Origin: CBDDKZ01 sp965230415
Lineage (GTDB): Bacteria > Bacteroidota > Bacteroidia > Cytophagales > JAAEPT01
Reading direction: 5' to 3'
Assembly: GCA_965230415.1 (NCBI GenBank)
Contig: CBDDKZ010000005.1
Coordinates: 434,001 to 498,000, forward strand
Length of the DNA stretch: 64,000 nucleotides
In this document: in pieces, positions 34,977 through 44,040 of the stretch
Numbering within the stretch: position 1 is the first letter of the stretch
Layout: each line of letters starts with the position of its first letter
The notes under the pieces: model-generated
The model's database searches: none
What the model saw: the letters and a program-made list of their open reading frames with translations, nothing else
What the model was told of the DNA's origin: nothing
Made by a program: the position numbers and the translations under genes

Positions 34977-37286
34977 TTATCTGTTAAAGTTATACCTTAA
35001 TCCTACAAAAAACCTCGCCCCCTGATTTGGCGCATACACGTAACTAGGGTCGAAGGTGAGTGCATGCGGATTGTCTGCTGTAGCCACAACCTCTCCTGCC
35101 TCATCAAACTGCACATTCTTATCAAAAGGATCGTGTGAGCGCGCTATAATAAAGTCGTTGTCTTTGTTAGGTGTCCAGTTTAAGAAATTCTTCACACCAC
35201 CATAGACCTGTAAACCGCCATTAAATGATTTGGTGACCTGAATATTCTGAATACTAAACCAGGGTGAATTCAAAGAACGGGGATCCGTATCACCTAACAC
35301 AGGCAGACGCATTGGACTGTAAAGATTGCCTGTGTAGTCCAATGTCCAATCTGCCTTGAGTTTATAAGAAACAGCCCAAGTCCCCGCAAGCTTTTCGGTT
35401 AATAGTTGTTGTTCTGTCTTACCATCCTCCGTTAAGGAATTTTCCATAACCGTAACTCCGACGAGAAACTTGAGACCATTATCAAAATTGACATCCAGAT
35501 TTAATGAAAGACCTTTACTTTCTGCATACCCCTCAAGGTTATCATAAATGATCTTGTTAGGGTCTGTTTCAAAATCGCCGACAATTCGATTATTGAAATA
35601 GGTGTAAAAAGCAGATGCATCCAAACCTATAAACATGTTCTCTTTTGTATAAATTCGCTTCACAAAATTAAGGTTAACATTGTACGATTTTTCCGGATTC
35701 AACTCATTTCTGATTTCCACGCTGCGTGCACCCGTAAGAGCCGCGTGGTCTTCAGTAAACAAATTAACCACTCTGAAACCGGTTCCGGTGTTAAAGCGAA
35801 TAATATTCTTTTTATTAGGTGACCACTTGTAGGCCAGTCGAGGTGTAAAAATGCTACCATGATAATTATTGTGATCGTATCGTAATCCGATTAACAGCTT
35901 ATGATTTGTTGCAACCGATACTTCATCCTGAACAAATACACCCGGCAAATACGTATTCTGTGGTTGATTTTGAGGATTTATTGAGTCTGGATTAGCTGTA
36001 CCCGGGGTATTGTCATCATAATAAATGTACCTGAAGGCCAAACCAGTTAATAAATCGTGCTTGCCAACTTTTTTATCCCAGGTAAACTGTGAGAAAGCTA
36101 TTTTTTGATCGGCTATATAAGGAGTATTACCATAGACGCTGTTTTGCTTGTGATCGTTAAATGAAAAACTGAACAAGATTTTTTCTTTCACCGGTAATTG
36201 ATATGCACCAATCAACTCCCATCGCTCCGTAAAAATGCTTTCTCCATAAATAATGTCTCCCCCTCTGAATTGGGGTGTCCATTGCAACTCTCCCCCCCAA
36301 CGATCTTCATACATAAATCTACCTGCTAAACTAAACAGTCTGTTCTGAGCACGCTTGAAATTCCATTTCTGAAACACTGACAACCGATTCTGGAGTGTCA
36401 TATCAGTAAAATTATCGTCGTTCTTATCAATTTTTTGCTGGAAATTAAAATAATTGATTCCTGTTAGCACACTTACACTTTTACTAACGTTCTTTTTGAA
36501 AGATAAATCCAAATTGACTTCCCCCCAATTCGTCCCCATGACGTCTACCGATACTATAGGGGCATTGGTCGGGTTCTTGGTAATAATATTAATGAGCCCC
36601 CCTACAGCTTCACTGCCATATAAAGACGAAGCAGGTCCTTTCACTACTTCCACACGTTCCACCATTGAATTTGGAATTCCCATCAAACCATACACCGTTG
36701 AAAGTGAACTTACAATAGGCATTCCATCTATCAGTACCATAGTATAGGGGCCCTCCAAACCGTTAATATGAATATCTCCTGTATTACAAACCTGACAATT
36801 GAGTTGCGGACGAACGCCATTTACATTTTGCATGGCATCGTAAATATTTGGAGTAGGATTCTTTTTGAAAAAGTTAGGATTATAAATTTCAACCGGCACT
36901 GGACTTTCCAGTTTTGATACCTCTTTTAATGTACCAGTAATTACCACCTGATTTAATTCCTCTATACTAACTTCAATGCTAACGTCTAAGGTTTTCACCT
37001 CACCGGCTTCAATACTTATAGTTTGTTCAAAAGTATTATACCCTACCAAGCTTACAATTACGGTGTAGGTCCCGGCCGGCAAGCCTTTCAGTTCAAACTT
37101 ACCTTCTAAATCACTTGTCGTGTTGTACTCACTCCCTTTTAAATAAATACGTGCAAACTCAAGAGGATTATTGGCAGAAGTAATCCTTCCCTTAATCACT
37201 CCTCCTTCCTGAGAGTAAGCACTATAACTCAACAATATGTAAAATAAGCAAACAACAACACAACGTATCTTCGGCAATTCAAACAT
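34977..37286 (-). CDS. TonB-dependent receptor, probable metal or metal-chelate uptake
   Basis: The 769-aa protein has a signal peptide, a carboxypeptidase-regulatory-like domain (GGVIKGRITSANNPLEFARI), a plug domain with QLNCQVCNTGDIHINGLEG and YTMVLIDGMPIVSSLSTVYG, the SSLYGSEAVGGLINIITK motif, and a barrel ending RFFVGLRYNFNR. The paired cysteines in the plug are typical of a widespread CirA-like group. A DtxR-type regulator is encoded divergently and a palindrome lies within this gene's promoter, so iron or manganese is the likely cargo (inferred). Confidence 0.93.
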   Translation of the reverse strand: MFELPKIRCVVVCLFYILLSYSAYSQEGGVIKGRITSANNPLEFARIYLKGSEYNTTSDLEGKFELKGLPAGTYTVIVSLVGYNTFEQTISIEAGEVKTLDVSIEVSIEELNQVVITGTLKEVSKLESPVPVEIYNPNFFKKNPTPNIYDAMQNVNGVRPQLNCQVCNTGDIHINGLEGPYTMVLIDGMPIVSSLSTVYGLMGIPNSMVERVEVVKGPASSLYGSEAVGGLINIITKNPTNAPIVSVDVMGTNWGEVNLDLSFKKNVSKSVSVLTGINYFNFQQKIDKNDDNFTDMTLQNRLSVFQKWNFKRAQNRLFSLAGRFMYEDRWGGELQWTPQFRGGDIIYGESIFTERWELIGAYQLPVKEKILFSFSFNDHKQNSVYGNTPYIADQKIAFSQFTWDKKVGKHDLLTGLAFRYIYYDDNTPGTANPDSINPQNQPQNTYLPGVFVQDEVSVATNHKLLIGLRYDHNNYHGSIFTPRLAYKWSPNKKNIIRFNTGTGFRVVNLFTEDHAALTGARSVEIRNELNPEKSYNVNLNFVKRIYTKENMFIGLDASAFYTYFNNRIVGDFETDPNKIIYDNLEGYAESKGLSLNLDVNFDNGLKFLVGVTVMENSLTEDGKTEQQLLTEKLAGTWAVSYKLKADWTLDYTGNLYSPMRLPVLGDTDPRSLNSPWFSIQNIQVTKSFNGGLQVYGGVKNFLNWTPNKDNDFIIARSHDPFDKNVQFDEAGEVVATADNPHALTFDPSYVYAPNQGARFFVGLRYNFNR

Positions 37287-37309
37287 TCCTAATCTTATTT
37301 ATTTGATAG

Positions 37310-37340
37310 CAAAAATAATAAGTTAGATATATCTAACAAA
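37310..37340 (-). promoter_or_regulatory. Promoter of the TonB-dependent receptor
   Basis: On the minus strand TTTG (37340-37337) is followed by a 19-base spacer and TATTTTTG (37317-37310). This is a full match to the Bacteroidota -33/-7 consensus. Transcription should start about 15-20 bases before the gene's ATG. Confidence 0.75.
37322..37337. promoter_or_regulatory. Probable DtxR/MntR-type operator, perfect 16-bp palindrome
   Basis: GTTAGATATATCTAAC is a perfect palindrome placed inside the spacer of the receptor promoter and touching its -33 element. Its TTAG...CTAA ends resemble DtxR/IdeR-type boxes. The regulator gene begins 66 bases to the right. A metal-loaded repressor here would block the receptor promoter. 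Confidence 0.75.
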
Positions 37341-37390
37341 GTTTTACTAAAAAAATAATCACAAGCTACAGAAGGAACAAACAATATTGT

Positions 37391-37398
37391 TAAATTTG
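37391..37398 (+). promoter_or_regulatory. -7 box of the DtxR-family regulator gene
   Basis: TAAATTTG matches TAnnTTTG and ends 4 bases before the ATG, so the message may be nearly leaderless. No TTG is seen at the ideal upstream distance. Confidence 0.4.
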
Positions 37399-37402
37399 AA
37401 TA

Positions 37403-38062
37403 ATGAACTCCCTGATAGAAGAAAACTACCTTAAAACCCTGTTTTTACTGCGCAATGAAGAGGGTGAGGTCAATGTCAATGACCTTTCTAAACACCTGGG
37501 TATTAAAATGCCCACCGTCACCAGCATGATGAAAAAATTAGCCAAAAAGGACCTTGTTCATTATGAAAGTTACAAACCGCTTAAACTGACTACAAGCGGA
37601 GAAAAAGAAGCCGCTTTAATCGTGAGAAAACATCGACTCACAGAAATGTACTTAGTTGAAAAAATGGGATTTGGCTGGGAAGAAGTTCATACCATTGCCG
37701 AACAGGTTGAACATATAAAAGCTCCCAAATTTTTTGATAAAATGGATGAACTGTTGGGAAATCCCAAACTAGACCCACATGGGTCTCCCATTCCCGACAA
37801 AAATGGCCGTATCGACACAAAAATCTCGCGCAAACTTTGCGATTGCAACTCGGGAGACATGGTTAAAATCGCAGCAGTAATTAATTCTTCTGATGATTTT
37901 CTCAAGTTTTTAAACAGCCGTGAAATTAGTCTTGGCCTACAAATGAAAATACTGAACATTGAACCTTTTGACCATAGCATGACGGTACGTTATGGGTCAC
38001 GCCCGACTGAAACGCTGAGTAAAACGGTAAGCGAACGTTTGTTGGTGGAAACAAATTCTTAG
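37403..38062 (+). CDS. DtxR/MntR-family metal-dependent transcriptional regulator
   Basis: The 219-aa protein has an N-terminal winged helix (ENYLKTLFLL, then LSKHLGIKMPTVTSMMKKLAKKDLVHYES), a dimerisation/metal-binding domain with RKHRLTEMYLVEKMGFGWEEVHTIAEQVEH, and a C-terminal FeoA/SH3-like domain (LCDCNSGDMVKIAAVINSSDDFLKFLN). With bound Fe(II) or Mn(II) such proteins repress metal uptake genes. It is divergent from the TonB-dependent receptor across a 116-base gap containing a perfect palindrome. Confidence 0.93.
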   Translation: MNSLIEENYLKTLFLLRNEEGEVNVNDLSKHLGIKMPTVTSMMKKLAKKDLVHYESYKPLKLTTSGEKEAALIVRKHRLTEMYLVEKMGFGWEEVHTIAEQVEHIKAPKFFDKMDELLGNPKLDPHGSPIPDKNGRIDTKISRKLCDCNSGDMVKIAAVINSSDDFLKFLNSREISLGLQMKILNIEPFDHSMTVRYGSRPTETLSKTVSERLLVETNS

Positions 38063-38175
38063 TTCATCGCTAAACATTTAACACATTCCTTGTATTAATA
38101 AAATTTTTTCAAAAGTATCTAGATAATTCTAAAAAAATGCCGCGCACCAACTCAGACACGCCGCACTTTTTCTAT

Positions 38176-38919
38176 TTATTTAATTAAGCTAGCCGCTCCC
38201 TGATCTACGTACCACAGACAATGACTTGCATTTTTATGAATATGATATGCCGGGTATTCCCGATAATCACCTGTTTCATTCATAATCTCAGCCATAACAT
38301 TTGCTTTGCCCTCGCCTGTTACCAAAAAGGCAATATTTGCCGCATTTTCAATCACCTTACCTGTAAGTGTTATGCGTTTTTGGCTTGATTGCGGGTGCGT
38401 TGCCACGCTACAATTTTCCAAACTACTCAGTAATGATAAATTATCGGGAAAAATGGAAGCTGTATGTCCATCATCTCCCATACCCAAAAGCAACACATCG
38501 AATTTGGGCAAACCATTGGATATTGGTAAATACTGGTCAAGCTCATCTGTATATGCCAGTAAACTCTCTTCAGGTGACAATTCGCCTTTTATACGATGGA
38601 TATTTGCTGCCGGAATGTTAATATTGTCAAACAATATCTTTTTTACCCTGCCATAATTACTATCGGTATTCAGTGGAGGCACACATCGCTCATCTACCCA
38701 GTAAAAATGCAAACGCTCCCAGGGCATCTTGTCTGGATACTGAGCGGCCCACACCTGGAATAGCACATCCGGGGTGCTACCTCCAGAAAGTGCAATGTTT
38801 ATTTGTTCTTTGCCTTCATAATCGGTCAATAAGTCGGCAATTGCCACTGCCACAGCCTCCGCTACATCCTCTTTTGCTTCAAATTCCCTTAGATTGTCAA
38901 AACGTAATTCCGTGCTCAT
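38176..38919 (-). CDS. pgl: 6-phosphogluconolactonase
   Basis: The 247-aa protein of the DevB/NagB fold hydrolyses 6-phosphogluconolactone in the oxidative pentose-phosphate pathway. Motifs include INIALSGGSTPDVLF, HFYWVDERCVPPLNTDSNYG and VLLGMGDDGHTASIFPD, which together form the active site. It is the last gene of the gnd-zwf-pgl operon, 14 bases after zwf. Confidence 0.95.
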   Translation of the reverse strand: MSTELRFDNLREFEAKEDVAEAVAVAIADLLTDYEGKEQINIALSGGSTPDVLFQVWAAQYPDKMPWERLHFYWVDERCVPPLNTDSNYGRVKKILFDNINIPAANIHRIKGELSPEESLLAYTDELDQYLPISNGLPKFDVLLLGMGDDGHTASIFPDNLSLLSSLENCSVATHPQSSQKRITLTGKVIENAANIAFLVTGEGKANVMAEIMNETGDYREYPAYHIHKNASHCLWYVDQGAASLIK

Positions 38920-38933
38920 AATTCAGGTAAAAG

Positions 38934-40487
38934 TTATAATTCACAATAATTGCCATCGTTTACCAAATTTTTACATGGCTGACGCCATTCGCAATGCTTA
39001 TTATCAAACAACTCGTTGGCGTATATAGGGCCCCATGTTCCTGCGGGGTAGCCATGCAAAGCAATGGAATCGTCATTGGCCCATGCTTTCTGTATTGGAT
39101 CTACAAATTTCCATGCTGCCTCTACTGCATCTGCCCGCGCATAAAGCGTGGCATCTGCCTGCATGGCATCCAGTAGTAGTCGTTCGTAAGCTCCTGGCAC
39201 ATAGGTATCCATGAGATCAGAATAATGAAAGTCCATATTTACTGTTTGCACCTTAAACCCGGCCCCTGGTACTTTCATTCCAAATTTGAGCAGAATACCT
39301 TCATCTGGCTGAATTCGGATAATCAACTGATTATCGTGACCGACATCATCACCAAAAATACCTCCGAATAATTTTTGTGGAGCATCTTTAAAGTGAATGA
39401 CAACTTCTGTTACCCTGGTAGGCATTCGCTTTCCTATACGTACATAGAAAGGCACATCGCTCCAGCGCCAGTTATCAACAAAACACTTAATTGCCACATA
39501 GGTTTCTGTCCTGGAATTTTCTTTTACTCCTCCTTCTTCCTGATAGCTTTTTAGTGTATCTCCTCTTACAATAGAAGAAGTATATTGCCCTCTGACCACG
39601 TTGTATTTAACTTGATCTTCCGGAATGGGACGCAATCCCTGAAACACCTTAGCCACTTCATTTCGAATGGCATTTGCATCGATTGTCATTGGCGGCTCCA
39701 TTGCTACAAAACCCAACAACTGCATTAAATGATTTTGAAACATGTCCCGGAGCGCACCTGATTGATCGTAATACCCACCACGATCTTCAATTCCAATACT
39801 TTCGGCAGAAGTTATTTCGACACGATCGATGTAATTACGATTCCACAAAGGTTCGAACATGCCATTAGAAAACCGCGTAACTAACAAATTTTGAACCGTT
39901 TCTTTACCCAAATAATGATCTATACGATATATTTGATGTTCTTTAAAAGACTCCTGGACTTTGTTGTTCAGATCAATCGCCGAATCTAAATCCACCCCAA
40001 AAGGCTTTTCAATGACCACTCTTTTTTTCCCTTCATTTTCACCTTCCGTATGCATACCCTGAGCGGCTAATGCCCCTACTATCGGTGCATAAAGACTTGG
40101 AGGTGTAGCCAGGTAAAAACAATACTCCCTGCTTATACCCAAATTTTCATCAACCTCGTCCAAGCGTGTTTTCAATCTGGAATAATCTTCGGTCTTGCCG
40201 GTATCAATGTCCTGATAACTTAAAAGTTGAGCGAACTCGAAAAGGTGTTGTTCGTCATCATCTCTAAAATTGCTGAACGCCTTAATGCCTGCGATCATTT
40301 TTTCCCTGAAAGCTTCATCAGACAATTTCGTTCTTGAAACGCCTAGTACTGCAAATCGTTCAGGTAGTAATTCCTGACGGTACAAGTCATATAGTGATGG
40401 TACTAATTTCCGATAGGTAAGATCTCCTGAGGCACCAAATATCACTAATACCTGATCTTCTATTCTTTTTGATTGTTGCTTTGCCAT
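38934..40487 (-). CDS. zwf: Glucose-6-phosphate 1-dehydrogenase
   Basis: The 517-aa enzyme oxidises glucose-6-phosphate to 6-phosphogluconolactone with NADP. The nucleotide-binding loop VLVIFGASGDLTYRKLVPSL is at the N-terminus and the substrate motif IYRIDHYLGKETVQNLL lies in the middle. Length is normal for the family. It sits 22 bases after gnd and 14 before pgl. Confidence 0.97.
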   Translation of the reverse strand: MAKQQSKRIEDQVLVIFGASGDLTYRKLVPSLYDLYRQELLPERFAVLGVSRTKLSDEAFREKMIAGIKAFSNFRDDDEQHLFEFAQLLSYQDIDTGKTEDYSRLKTRLDEVDENLGISREYCFYLATPPSLYAPIVGALAAQGMHTEGENEGKKRVVIEKPFGVDLDSAIDLNNKVQESFKEHQIYRIDHYLGKETVQNLLVTRFSNGMFEPLWNRNYIDRVEITSAESIGIEDRGGYYDQSGALRDMFQNHLMQLLGFVAMEPPMTIDANAIRNEVAKVFQGLRPIPEDQVKYNVVRGQYTSSIVRGDTLKSYQEEGGVKENSRTETYVAIKCFVDNWRWSDVPFYVRIGKRMPTRVTEVVIHFKDAPQKLFGGIFGDDVGHDNQLIIRIQPDEGILLKFGMKVPGAGFKVQTVNMDFHYSDLMDTYVPGAYERLLLDAMQADATLYARADAVEAAWKFVDPIQKAWANDDSIALHGYPAGTWGPIYANELFDNKHCEWRQPCKNLVNDGNYCEL

Positions 40488-40509
40488 AATTTCAACAGGT
40501 ATTTAAATG

Positions 40510-41970
40510 TTAAACGTTATAAGTACTGGAAGACGTACTTCCGCCTTCGCCCGTCCAATTGGTATGAAAGAATGTTCCAGCCGGTTTATCAATGCGCTCG
40601 TAAGTATGCGCCCCAAAATAATCCCTTTGTGCCTGCAATATGTTTGCTGGTAATACCGCAGAGCGATAACCATCGTAATAGGCCAGTGCTGCAGAAATTG
40701 AAGGCATCGGAATTCCGTTTCCTACAGCCATCTGCACTACCTTTCGCCAGCCCTCCTGCGTTTTAGCTAAAGCTTCTTTGAAATAATCGTCTAGTATCAA
40801 ATTCTCCAGCCCGGGGTTCTTTTCATAAGCTTCGGCAATTTTATCCAGAAATCCGGAACGAATTATGCAGCCTCCTCTCCAGAGCTTTGCAATAACGCCG
40901 TAGTCCAAATCCCAATTATGTTCTGCTGCCGCCTCCTTAAACAACAAATACCCCTGAGCATAAGAGATCATTTTGGCTCCGTACAATGCATCCTTTACAC
41001 TGTTAACAAGTTCCTGTTTGTCTACATCCAACACCACATCCGGACCTTTAAGTATGCCGGAAGCTCTGACACGCTCCTCTTTATAAGATGACAGGCAACG
41101 TGCAAAAACAGCTTCTCCTATTAAAGTAAGTGGCACGCCAATATCCAGCGCTGTAATTCCCGTCCACTTCCCGGTTCCTTTTTGGCCGGCACTGTCTTTA
41201 ATAAGGTCTATTAGTGGTTTCCCTTCTTCTTCATAAGCCAAAATATCGGCCGTAATTTCAATCAAATAACTATTTAATTCTTCCTTGTTCCATCGGGCAA
41301 ATATGGTTGACAACTCTGCGGGGCTAAATCCTGCCAGCTCACGTAATATATGATACCCTTCGGAAATAATCTGCATATCACCGTATTCTATACCATTGTG
41401 AACCATTTTTACGAAATGTCCTGCACCGCCTTCGCCTATCCAATTACAGCAAGGCTCCCCATTAACCTGCGCTGATATAGCCTGAAAAATTGGCTTAAGA
41501 TGTTCCCAGGCAGCGCTAGCCCCTCCAGGCATTATCGAGGGACCTTTGAGTGCTCCTTCCTCACCGCCAGAAACACCAGCTCCAACAAAGTGTATTCCTT
41601 TGGCTGCCAATTCCGTCGTGCGTCGCTTGGAATCGGGGTAATTGGAATTTCCTCCATCAATTATGATATCACCAGGCTCCAATAAAGGTAATAAATCTTG
41701 TATTACATAGTCTACTGCAGCACCTGCCCGTACCATCATCATCACCTTTCTTGGTCGCTCTAATGATTGCACAAACGAGTCCAGTTTATCACTTCCGATA
41801 AATTGTTTTCCTGCTCCGCGGCCTTCCATAAAACGTTCAACAACACCTTCTTCTTTTCCGGGGACTGTCCTGTTATAAACTGCAACGGTAAAGCCCTTAC
41901 TCTCCATGTTTAGAGCAAGGTTCTCCCCCATTACCGCCAACCCTATCATTCCTATATCTGCTTTTTTCAT
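40510..41970 (-). CDS. gnd: 6-phosphogluconate dehydrogenase, decarboxylating
   Basis: The 486-aa enzyme makes ribulose-5-phosphate, CO2 and NADPH. It shows the Rossmann start IGMIGLAVMGENLALNMESKGF, the FVGAGVSGGEEGALKGPSIMPGG motif, HFVKMVHNGIEYGDMQ with the catalytic Lys, and the C-terminal TNWTGEGGSTSSSTYNV. It is the long NADP-type form. First gene of the operon, which gives a complete oxidative branch in three adjacent genes. Confidence 0.97.
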   Translation of the reverse strand: MKKADIGMIGLAVMGENLALNMESKGFTVAVYNRTVPGKEEGVVERFMEGRGAGKQFIGSDKLDSFVQSLERPRKVMMMVRAGAAVDYVIQDLLPLLEPGDIIIDGGNSNYPDSKRRTTELAAKGIHFVGAGVSGGEEGALKGPSIMPGGASAAWEHLKPIFQAISAQVNGEPCCNWIGEGGAGHFVKMVHNGIEYGDMQIISEGYHILRELAGFSPAELSTIFARWNKEELNSYLIEITADILAYEEEGKPLIDLIKDSAGQKGTGKWTGITALDIGVPLTLIGEAVFARCLSSYKEERVRASGILKGPDVVLDVDKQELVNSVKDALYGAKMISYAQGYLLFKEAAAEHNWDLDYGVIAKLWRGGCIIRSGFLDKIAEAYEKNPGLENLILDDYFKEALAKTQEGWRKVVQMAVGNGIPMPSISAALAYYDGYRSAVLPANILQAQRDYFGAHTYERIDKPAGTFFHTNWTGEGGSTSSSTYNV

Positions 41971-42249
41971 AAATTATTCTTTTACTATTTTTTAGTTAGG
42001 TAATTGACCTCATCAATTGCATGTCCTAAATTTTCACTTTTTTAATTAATTAATTATGTCGACACCTGACACTTGTGCTTTTTTCGAAAAAAAATATTGA
42101 CAGATTCATCCATCATTCTTATATCTAAATCTGTGGCATAATTTAGTTAACTGTTCTGAGCTATCAAACCTATTAACTGTCTAAAGTCAGAATTGTGGAG
42201 TGTGTAAATTCTTAATTTAAAGAATACTTTACAAAACATAACAGACTCC

Positions 42250-42257
42250 TATCTTTG
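42250..42257 (+). promoter_or_regulatory. -7 box upstream of the kinase gene
   Basis: TATCTTTG matches the TAnnTTTG consensus and ends 4 bases before the GTG start; a partial -33 (CTTTAC) lies 19 bases upstream. The transcript is likely very short-leadered or leaderless. The rest of 41971-42261 is AT-rich with no gene. Confidence 0.45.
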
Positions 42258-42261
42258 CTAT

Positions 42262-43221
42262 GTGAAAGTAGCACTGCGCCAAACTATACTTAAACACACC
42301 CGTTCTTTGGAAATCCTCAATCAGGATCTTATCCAAACATTATGGAGCGGGTATGGAGAATTGTTAAGAATCAGCGTACGAATGCCAGACAACAGCGACA
42401 CTTCATACATACTTAAGCACATTTCAACTAATAAGGCAAATGCTCATCCTCGTGGGTGGAATGGCGATATTGGTCATCAGCGCAAGGTAAAATCGTATCA
42501 TGTTGAAGTCAACTTTTATAGCCACTTCGCAAAAAAAAGTAAAGCGCGTATTGCCGCTTGTTTATATGCTAACAAAATTAATGACAATGAAATTATATTG
42601 CTACTTGAAGATCTGAATACCGCAGGGTATACCGAACGAAAGTCTTCCTTAAACGATTTTGAATTTGACCAATGCCTCAAATGGCTGGCAAGCTTTCATG
42701 CTTCATTTATCAACCACGACACTACAGGACTTTGGAAGGCAGGCACTTATTGGCACCTGGACACACGGCCCGAAGAGTTAGAAGCATTGCAGGACAAAGC
42801 CTTGAAAAGAGCCGCTTCACACATCGACGCATTGCTCAACAATACACCATATAAAACGCTGGTACATGGTGATGCCAAAGTGGCCAATTTCTGCTTTTCA
42901 AAAGAAGGGCATGTAGCCGCTGTTGATTTTCAATACGTCGGTGGTGGTTGCGGCATGAAGGACCTGGTGTATTTTGTAGGAAGCGTATTAGACGAGCAAA
43001 GCTGTGAACTCCGGGAAGGGCAAATCCTGGACACCTATTTCAAGTACTTTCATGAAGCCTCCGATATATATCACCACGAACTGGAAAGCGAATGGAGATC
43101 TTTATATCATGTCGCCTGGGCGGATTTCCACCGATTCCTTATGGGGTGGAGCCCCGGCCATTGGAAAATAAACACTTATAGCGAACGCATCTGTAAAGAG
43201 GTCATATCTCAATTAAAATGA
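42262..43221 (+). CDS. Aminoglycoside/ecdysteroid-kinase-like phosphotransferase
   Basis: The 319-aa protein uses a GTG start. It has a kinase-like fold: a nucleotide-binding part with TSYILKHIST, the hinge NEIILLLEDLNTAGY, the catalytic loop LVHGDAKVANFCFS, and the metal-binding VAAVDFQYVGGGCGMKDLVYFVGS. This is the CHK/EcKinase-like variant of the protein-kinase superfamily that phosphorylates small hydroxyl compounds. It overlaps an inositol-monophosphatase-like gene by 4 bases (ATGA). The substrate is unknown. Confidence 0.87.
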   Translation: MKVALRQTILKHTRSLEILNQDLIQTLWSGYGELLRISVRMPDNSDTSYILKHISTNKANAHPRGWNGDIGHQRKVKSYHVEVNFYSHFAKKSKARIAACLYANKINDNEIILLLEDLNTAGYTERKSSLNDFEFDQCLKWLASFHASFINHDTTGLWKAGTYWHLDTRPEELEALQDKALKRAASHIDALLNNTPYKTLVHGDAKVANFCFSKEGHVAAVDFQYVGGGCGMKDLVYFVGSVLDEQSCELREGQILDTYFKYFHEASDIYHHELESEWRSLYHVAWADFHRFLMGWSPGHWKINTYSERICKEVISQLK

Positions 43222-44027
43222 ATTTAAACGAACTAAAAGCTATCGCCGTTGAAGCGGCATTGGAAGCCGGAGATTTAATTCGCTCCTATGCACGAAAAAA
43301 AGTAACCATAGAGCACAAAGAAGGAGGCATTTCCTATGCCTCGCAAGTGGTAACAGAGGTGGATAAAAAAGCGGAAGCGATTATACTTAAGCACCTCAAC
43401 CCTACTTTGGAGAAACACAACCTCGCTCTTTTATCAGAAGAGACAGAAGACGACAACAGCCGCTTCGAAAAACCTCATTTTTGGTGTGTAGACCCACTTG
43501 ACGGCACATTAAGCTTCATCGAAGGTCGGGCGGGTTACTCGGTTGCGATAGCCCTGATCAGCAAAGAAGGTGAATCGGTATTGGGTGTTGTTTTCGATCC
43601 CGTAAAAAGTAATCTCTACGTGGCGCAAAAGAGCAAAGGAGTAAGCAAAAATGGTAAACCCTGGCATCCGAAAATTAAAAACAATTTCCTCACCTATGTC
43701 ACGGATAAAAAGCTGGAAAAAGATGCGCGCTCCGAAGACATAAAACGTATTCTTGAGAAAAAATCAACCAACCTTCCTCCTTATCAAATATTGGACGGTG
43801 CAGGCTCCATTATGAATGCCATTCGCGTGTTGGAAAATGGACCTGCGGTAATGCTTAAATTCCCCAAACCTGAAAAAGGTGGTGGCAGCTTGTGGGACTT
43901 CGGTGCTACGGAAATATTCTTTAAAGAGCTAGGTCTGAGAGCCACCAATTTTCATGGCGACAAACTTGACCTCAACAGAAAAGACAGTTCCTTTTTAAAT
44001 CACGAAGGTGTCTGGTATGAAATGTAG
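43218..44027 (+). CDS. Inositol-monophosphatase-family phosphatase (CysQ-like)
   Basis: The 269-aa protein has the metal-dependent phosphatase motifs LLSEETEDD (first metal site), FWCVDPLDGTLSFIEGRAGYSVAIALI and GGGSLWDFGATEIFFKELG (second metal site). These fit inositol monophosphatase or 3'(2'),5'-bisphosphate nucleotidase, and the sequence does not decide between them. Translational coupling to the upstream kinase suggests the two act on one metabolite in opposite or successive steps (inferred). Confidence 0.9.
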   Translation: MNLNELKAIAVEAALEAGDLIRSYARKKVTIEHKEGGISYASQVVTEVDKKAEAIILKHLNPTLEKHNLALLSEETEDDNSRFEKPHFWCVDPLDGTLSFIEGRAGYSVAIALISKEGESVLGVVFDPVKSNLYVAQKSKGVSKNGKPWHPKIKNNFLTYVTDKKLEKDARSEDIKRILEKKSTNLPPYQILDGAGSIMNAIRVLENGPAVMLKFPKPEKGGGSLWDFGATEIFFKELGLRATNFHGDKLDLNRKDSSFLNHEGVWYEM

Positions 44028-44040
44028 TTATCAATACTTT

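Noticed and set aside
38063..38175. GC-rich patches before pgl as a terminator hairpin
   Set aside because: The arms (ATGCCGCGCACC and ACGCCGCAC) are not complementary in the right orientation, so no stable stem forms.
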